DNA from: Macquaria australasica
Lineage: Eukaryota; Chordata; Actinopteri; Centrarchiformes; Percichthyidae
Direction of reading: 5' to 3'
Assembly (NCBI GenBank): GCA_005408345.1
Contig: SEMN01000056.1
Location: forward strand, 496,001-560,000
Length of the DNA: 64,000 nt
The notes beneath the pieces were generated by a model, which was given only the letters and a program-made list of their open reading frames with translations, was not told the DNA's origin and did no database searches. A program made the position numbers and the translations under genes. This document shows, piece after piece, positions 59,101 to 64,000 of the stretch (within the stretch, counting starts at the first letter, position 1; each line of letters starts with the position of its first letter).

Positions 59101-60289
59101 TTGGCAGTCATCATTTTAGAATATGAATTCCCCATTTCTATATCTGCAAAATAAATCACTGAGGTTTGTGCCTTTCTGTTTTTAGTTGAGCTACTTGAAT
59201 TCCACCAAGTCATAAAATAGGTGCATTCTCACTCAATAAATCTGACTGAATTTGGATCCACTACTTTTCAGAAAATAAGATCCCTCTATGAAGCACATAC
59301 TCATTCAAATGAGGTTCAACTAACAACACACGAACCAACTTTGAATTTGATCCCACACTGCTGAACCACAGACTATGAGGTGAGTTGATTGTCTGGCAAG
59401 ACTTAAGTAAAAGGCTCGTGATATGTTGCAGTGTAAAATCTAAAGTGAAAAGATATCGAAAATTCAAAAAAATGATTACAGTCTCAGCAAGTAGCTCAGA
59501 GTACACTAGAGAGAAACATGTGTTGCAGGAGGATATCCTGTTGAGCAATCCTCTTATTGTCTTCTTATTGACACATCCTTCTCCTTTAAACTGATGCAAA
59601 AGTGCCATTTTGCAATTCTAATGCCCATTACCACTTTGTCCACTGGATAGAGCCAGGGCTGCGATGCCAGCATTAGTGTCAAAAGAGGCAGGGTGCCTAT
59701 CAATCTGGCTCTTGAGCAATATAACTGTAGGAAATGTCTTTGTTGCCCCACCCACAAGATTTAGGTAGTAGATCAAGTAGCAGCTTGACAAGTTCAAGCA
59801 AAGAACACTCGAAGAAAAGAACACTGTGTGGATAGTATTAGGTGTAAAACCATAGGAATGCAAGTAGCAAATTGTATTCATTCTTCTACTTGGTGGTTAA
59901 TGGTAGCTGGTATTTAGACATTAGCAGCAGCTTGTTTGTTAGCACATTGGAGCAAGTATTAAAAGCTTGTATCACTGTCAGTCTCTCCTTCTAGACTAAC
60001 TGTATTTTCCAGTAAACCACATCCTTCCAAGTGTCTTACATCAGTGATATCTGGTTCCTCAAATGTAACTCAAGGCACTGGCATTATCATTAATGTTGCA
60101 CATATCTTAGCTTTAATCAGGGTAACATCCGTTCTGTTCTCTGTTTTATCAGGTCTACTGTGAACCCATCCCTTGACAAAGTTACTATCTCAGCATCCAG
60201 TTTGTTCTGCTCTCATTTTCTGTTTTATGTTGTATATTCTATTTAGAAATATGCTGACCTGGAATTATAGTTTTCTTATGTTTAGTCTC
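59101..60289. other. Intergenic, no gene recognised
   Basis: AT-rich sequence with only short open frames on both strands. The right part may belong to the retrotransposon that follows. Confidence 0.4.
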
Positions 60290-60760
60290 TGCCTCACTGG
60301 GTGCTGGCTCCCTCGCTTACTACTGCCACACTATTACCTGCACTATATATGCTTTCACATAACAATATATATTTATACTACTGTCCATACTGTACACATC
60401 TGACCTATAGTGTATTCTTTTTTATATTACTGTCATATCTGATCTAGAGGGTATACACATATTCATATCACACCTCCAGCTGTTTATTCTGTATAATGTT
60501 TCACTATTGCCATTACATGTACTTGTACCTTCATACTTTATATTTTTTAGCGTATTTATTTCATACTGTTCATACTCTATACAGTATATCTTAACGTACT
60601 GATATCCATCCTTACTGTTTATTCCATTTATTACCTCTATACATATGCACATTACTCTGCACTTTACGGCTTTTGCACTTCTGGTTAGATGCTAAACTGC
60701 ATTACGTTGTCTCAGTACTTGCACTCTGTGCAATGACAATAAAGCTTAATCTAATCTAAA
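60290..60760 (+). mobile_element. 3' tail of a non-LTR (L2/CR1-type) retrotransposon
   Basis: The end reads CTTCTGGTTAGATGCTAAAC, then TTGCACTCTGTGCAATGACA with ATAAAGCTT and short tandem copies of AATCT. I recognise this as the very common teleost LINE 3' end with its pentamer-type tail. Upstream it has the usual TACTGT/TATT-rich non-coding sequence. No reverse transcriptase remains, so it is 5' truncated and dead. Confidence 0.75.
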
Positions 60761-61639
60761 TGCATTATGATCCTTCTCCCAACATACTCATCTAATTTTC
60801 CTTTTTCTCTTCAGTGGAAACAAGAGATTTAGGAGGACACATGCAACTTCTTTGAATTATTCAGTACACACTTGTAGTCATATAGGGTCTGACGTAGCAC
60901 TAGCTGTATTATGTAGGAAAAAAAACATCTTAATATAAAATAAATATCGGATTGTACTCTGTATGGGCACATACCCAATATCCAAGGGCCAAGTATGTGT
61001 ACACATACAAGTATTTGACAGATAGAAATAGACATACAGCTCAAAAAAGGACAACAAAGATGGGTAAAAATAAACATAAAACAAATATGTACTTAGGTGA
61101 AAGAGCGCAATATGTGATCAGACATCCATATTTCGACTGAGCTCTTTTGTTTCTTTCAAACAAGAAATGTTCGTGTCTTGTCTTCTGGTTTAGGGGCCCC
61201 TTGTCCCTGTGGGCCCCTGTGCCTGTACCCTGTAGGCCCAGTTCAGTAATCCATCCCTTGAAAAAGGTCCAAGAATCCATGACTGCTGTGAGCAGTTTTA
61301 ACTGCGACCCATGACTAGATTTGGCTGCTTTGTAAATTCACATATAATTAGATATGATAGTCTGCAGTGCATCCCAGTAGCACTGAACTGTACCTAGAGG
61401 TTAATTTCTTGTATCTTAAATATTCACATGCATTCCCTAACTTTTAATTGTTCTTGGGACACCGGTCTGGCAGTCCAGCAGCCCACTGCATCAAGAGGAG
61501 CCCCCCTGCTAAAAGCCTTCTTAAGGTCCATTTACTGACATGAATTTTTGTCCACACTGTCCTGGAATCAGTAAGGTTGCTTTTAAAAAGTCGGCTAAGG
61601 TGACAGATAAGAAGAAAGAGTAGGACACCCACTATAACA

Positions 61640-61943
61640 GCTGCCAACACAGAGCAGACTTTTCAACATGGCGGCTGTCCGTGACTGAAGAAAGAGCAGG
61701 ACACGTTTCACTGACGACCGCGGCTGGAAGGACAAATCAGCAAGCACGAGAAGTAGATGAAAAAGGAAGAACCGCTGCACTTTGATAGCCCTCCAGAACC
61801 AGAAACCTAAAGCTGCGAAAGAGTGCCGTCAAAACTGGTAACAGCTAACAGCTTCGTTGACATTTATAGTTAATTGTCAGCTAACGTTAGCCGCCAGACG
61901 TGCAGCCAGAGCCCGGGCTCCAGCAGCGGCACAGCCGACGACC
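61640..61943 (+). promoter_or_regulatory. Promoter and 5' UTR of the right-edge gene, with YY1-type motif
   Basis: CAACATGGCGGC at 61664-61675 is the YY1 motif typical of positions just after the start of housekeeping-type transcripts. Its ATG opens a six-codon upstream frame ending at 61688. The following 5' UTR is CpG-containing and GC-richer than the surroundings. No TATA box is apparent. Confidence 0.55.
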
Positions 61944-62084
61944 ATGACTCCTCAGCAGCAGGCTGTGTGCCGCCAGTCGCGCCCCTCCATAATTGCCCAG
62001 AAAGTGCAGTTAACTTACAAACTGTTTTTGCTGGAAAATGCCCGGAACACACTTGAACAACAACTTCTCAGCTTCACCAACAAG
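61944..62084 (+). CDS. Unrecognised gene, exon 1
   Basis: 47 codons, first in-frame ATG in context ACGACCATGA, ending SFTNK at donor GTAACG, phase 0. Confidence 0.75.
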
Positions 62085-64000
62085 GTAACGTTAACGCTCA
62101 CACATCTTACCAGGTTATCGTGATCTGTAAATTCATTTAGCTAGTTAATGTTGGCTAGCAAGCACACTGGCCACATGGTCAAACCGTCTGCTAACTTAGC
62201 TACATTATTATTTTTTACTTTGACTTAACTTTAAATAAAATCGCATGTAATTGTTGCCATAGCTGCAATGCATATTTCCATTATTGGTTAATCATTTTTC
62301 CAACTAATAAATTAATCATGTAGTTATCAAAGTTTTCCAGAGCCCAAGATGACTCGTCAAACTTGTTTTTATTTTGTTTTTTTTTTTGTCTAAACCCAAA
62401 GATATTCAATGTACAACAGAGAAATAATCAGATTTTAAAAGTATTAAACATGTGAATGTTAGGCAAATTTTGTAGTAAATTGTCAATTGATAACCACAAT
62501 TGGCGATGATTAGTTTTCTGTCTATCAACTAATAAGCACAACACTAATTGTTACCAATTTTTGGATAAACAGAATAAAAATCTTTCCTGCTTTCAACATC
62601 ACTTAACCTTGTTTCACTTTCCCCTCAGGCCTATGAAGAGGTTCAGAGTTTCTTGAAGTCATCTTTTCCCACTAGTGTGTTCAGGGATCTCGCAAAGGCT
62701 TTGGATACAAAATGTGAAGCCGTTGACAAGCTCTCAGCTTTATTAAAGGACCTCACTGTTGGTAAGTCGAGAAGAAATCGTACAATGCTAATGTGATATT
62801 GCAGATATCCATGTGCAAGACAAATGTACCAAATTTCTTGATATAATGTAAATGCCTTGTCCAGTGTGTGATTTTAGGAAAATATTTTCAGTGCAACTTT
62901 GTTTAACAAAACACTCTCTTTTTCTGCTTTTCTCATCTTTACAGAACCACAAGTTTGTGTCAAAAATGGAGTGGGAACAAACCAACCTCAGCCACTCAGA
63001 GACAAAGGGATCCTAATGACAGATGTTCTCAAGTTTGGGCCCATGTTGCAGAACTCGCTCATGGCGAGCTCCATAGCCAAAGCAGTCCAGGTGCTTGGGG
63101 CCACGCTGTCCCTTCAGCAGTTGAAACATTTCCTCATCTCCCAGCCTGCAGCGGTCCAGCAGGATGACATGATGTGCAGCATCTCGTCCAGTTACAACAG
63201 CGCCGTTGCGACCACAAGCTCATCCTCTCACTTAATGGCTGAAGAACAAGAACATGCTGTTGTTTTTGAGGCGAAACGCCCCTCAGATGCTGTGGTGCTT
63301 CCACCTGTCATTATTCAGAGTCCCAAGATGAACACAGAGAGGCCACCACTACTGCTACCTCCCATACAAGCTATACTCCCAGAGATCAGTAACCCGAAAC
63401 CAATGAAAATAACACCGCTAATAAGCTGGGGATGTGAGGAAGATGTCCAGGTGCAACACCAAAAACAAACATCCTCTCAGCTGCTTCACTTCCTCAGAGC
63501 AAAAGCTAAAAACATGGGTGCACTAGAGGTCACTGTCATGGAGTGGAAAAAAAGTAAGTACACTTCAAGTTTGCCACAGTCGATGTTGCCTTCCATCAAA
63601 ACACAAAGCTACCAATTCAGACATGTTGTGACAGATGATCTGATCAACGCGCTAGCTCCGAAAACGTTGAGGGCAGACACTGAAAACCAAGCCCCAGTCT
63701 TCAGAGTAAAAAGAGTAGAATCAAGTGGCTTTCTGACCTACACTTGTGTGATTGCAACAAAGACTGAATTGTGGGATTTTGGAGACATCTTCACAGAGGT
63801 GAGACAGGGGGACTCTGAAGCCAGCCCCTTGGACAATAACAGCAGAAATATAACGGCTCAGGTGGAGAACTCCTGTGTACACATCCAGTGGGAAACCCAA
63901 ACTCTTCAGTGCACAGAACCTGTACACGAGAGCAATTCTGCTGGTGCTAAAACACCAGCTATCAACAGTATTACCATTCCTGAGTTCCAGGTCCGGAGGT
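61944..64000 (+). CDS. Unrecognised protein-coding gene, 5' part (three exons, runs off the window)
   Basis: I do not recognise this protein. Exons 61944-62084, 62629-62761 and 62945 to beyond 64000 have clean splice sites and agreeing phases (0, then 1). Residues 1-92 look helical, with MTPQQQAVCRQSRPSI, LTYKLFLLENARNTLEQQ and the KAYEEVQSFLKSSF / DKLSALLKDL stretches. The third exon is long and open to the edge, with KFGPMLQNSLMASSIAKAVQ early on. After that comes a Pro/Ser/Thr-rich, probably disordered region, and then a stretch containing SGFLTYTCVIATKTELWDFG. No enzyme motif, signal peptide or membrane segment is seen. A donor-like AAAAGTAAGT at about 63553 sits inside the open frame. 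The large third exon and YY1 promoter suggest a nuclear or housekeeping-type protein, which is only a guess. Confidence 0.7.
62629..62761 (+). CDS. Unrecognised gene, exon 2
   Basis: 133 bp after the tract TTTCCCCTCAG. It encodes AYEEVQSFLKSSFPTSVF, then RDLAKALDTKCEAVDK and LSALLKDLTV. Donor GTAAGT, phase 1. Confidence 0.8.
62945..64000 (+). CDS. Unrecognised gene, exon 3 (partial)
   Basis: Acceptor TCTTTACAG. The frame stays open for 352 codons to the window edge, which is far beyond chance in this AT-rich DNA. It includes EPQVCVKNGVGTNQPQ at the start and TIPEFQVRR at the edge. Confidence 0.75.

Noticed and set aside
61444..61650. Minus-strand frame with a hydrophobic start, considered as a divergent gene from the YY1 promoter
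   Set aside because: It has no ATG; an in-frame stop lies just upstream and the first codon is TTG. No family resemblance.

Overview
This window is vertebrate nuclear DNA, almost certainly from a ray-finned (percomorph-type) teleost. Genes are split by GT-AG introns. The AT-rich spacers hold many short inverted-repeat elements and dinucleotide microsatellites. The gene order eda, BAFF-like TNF ligand, garp is the block known from the stickleback armour-plate locus. All genes recognised here lie on the + strand.

Layout. 1-7.9 kb is the 3' end of an AMPA receptor subunit gene (gria3): the flop-type exon, the last coding exon and a long, probably spliced 3' UTR. About 8.2-40.7 kb is a gene-poor interval. 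I find no convincing protein-coding exon there, only several families of miniature inverted-repeat elements, a tandem-monomer repeat, microsatellites and some stretches that could be conserved regulatory DNA. 40.74-53.25 kb is ectodysplasin A (eda), with eight coding exons giving 370 residues. 53.63-55.87 kb is a compact six-exon TNF ligand of the BAFF/APRIL group (232 residues). 56.14-59.1 kb is a two-exon garp/lrrc32 gene (655 residues). 60.3-60.76 kb carries the 3' tail of a non-LTR retrotransposon. 61.66-64.0 kb is the 5' part of a gene I do not recognise, with a YY1-type promoter motif and three exons, running off the right edge.

Function. Eda is the collagen-stalked TNF ligand for teeth, scales and fin or plate development. 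The neighbouring ligand is a furin-cleavable BAFF-like cytokine. GARP is a leucine-rich membrane protein that holds latent TGF-beta in mammals. The three share orientation and are separated by about 1 kb each, so they probably share regulatory surroundings, although nothing here shows co-transcription. The most informative details are a preserved EDA-A1/A2 tandem splice donor, a GC-AG intron in eda, a shortened BAFF flap loop, an intron of the BAFF-like gene that is fully open in frame, and a shifted TGF-beta-linking cysteine in GARP. Comparisons with human proteins rest on recalled family sequences, not on a database search.
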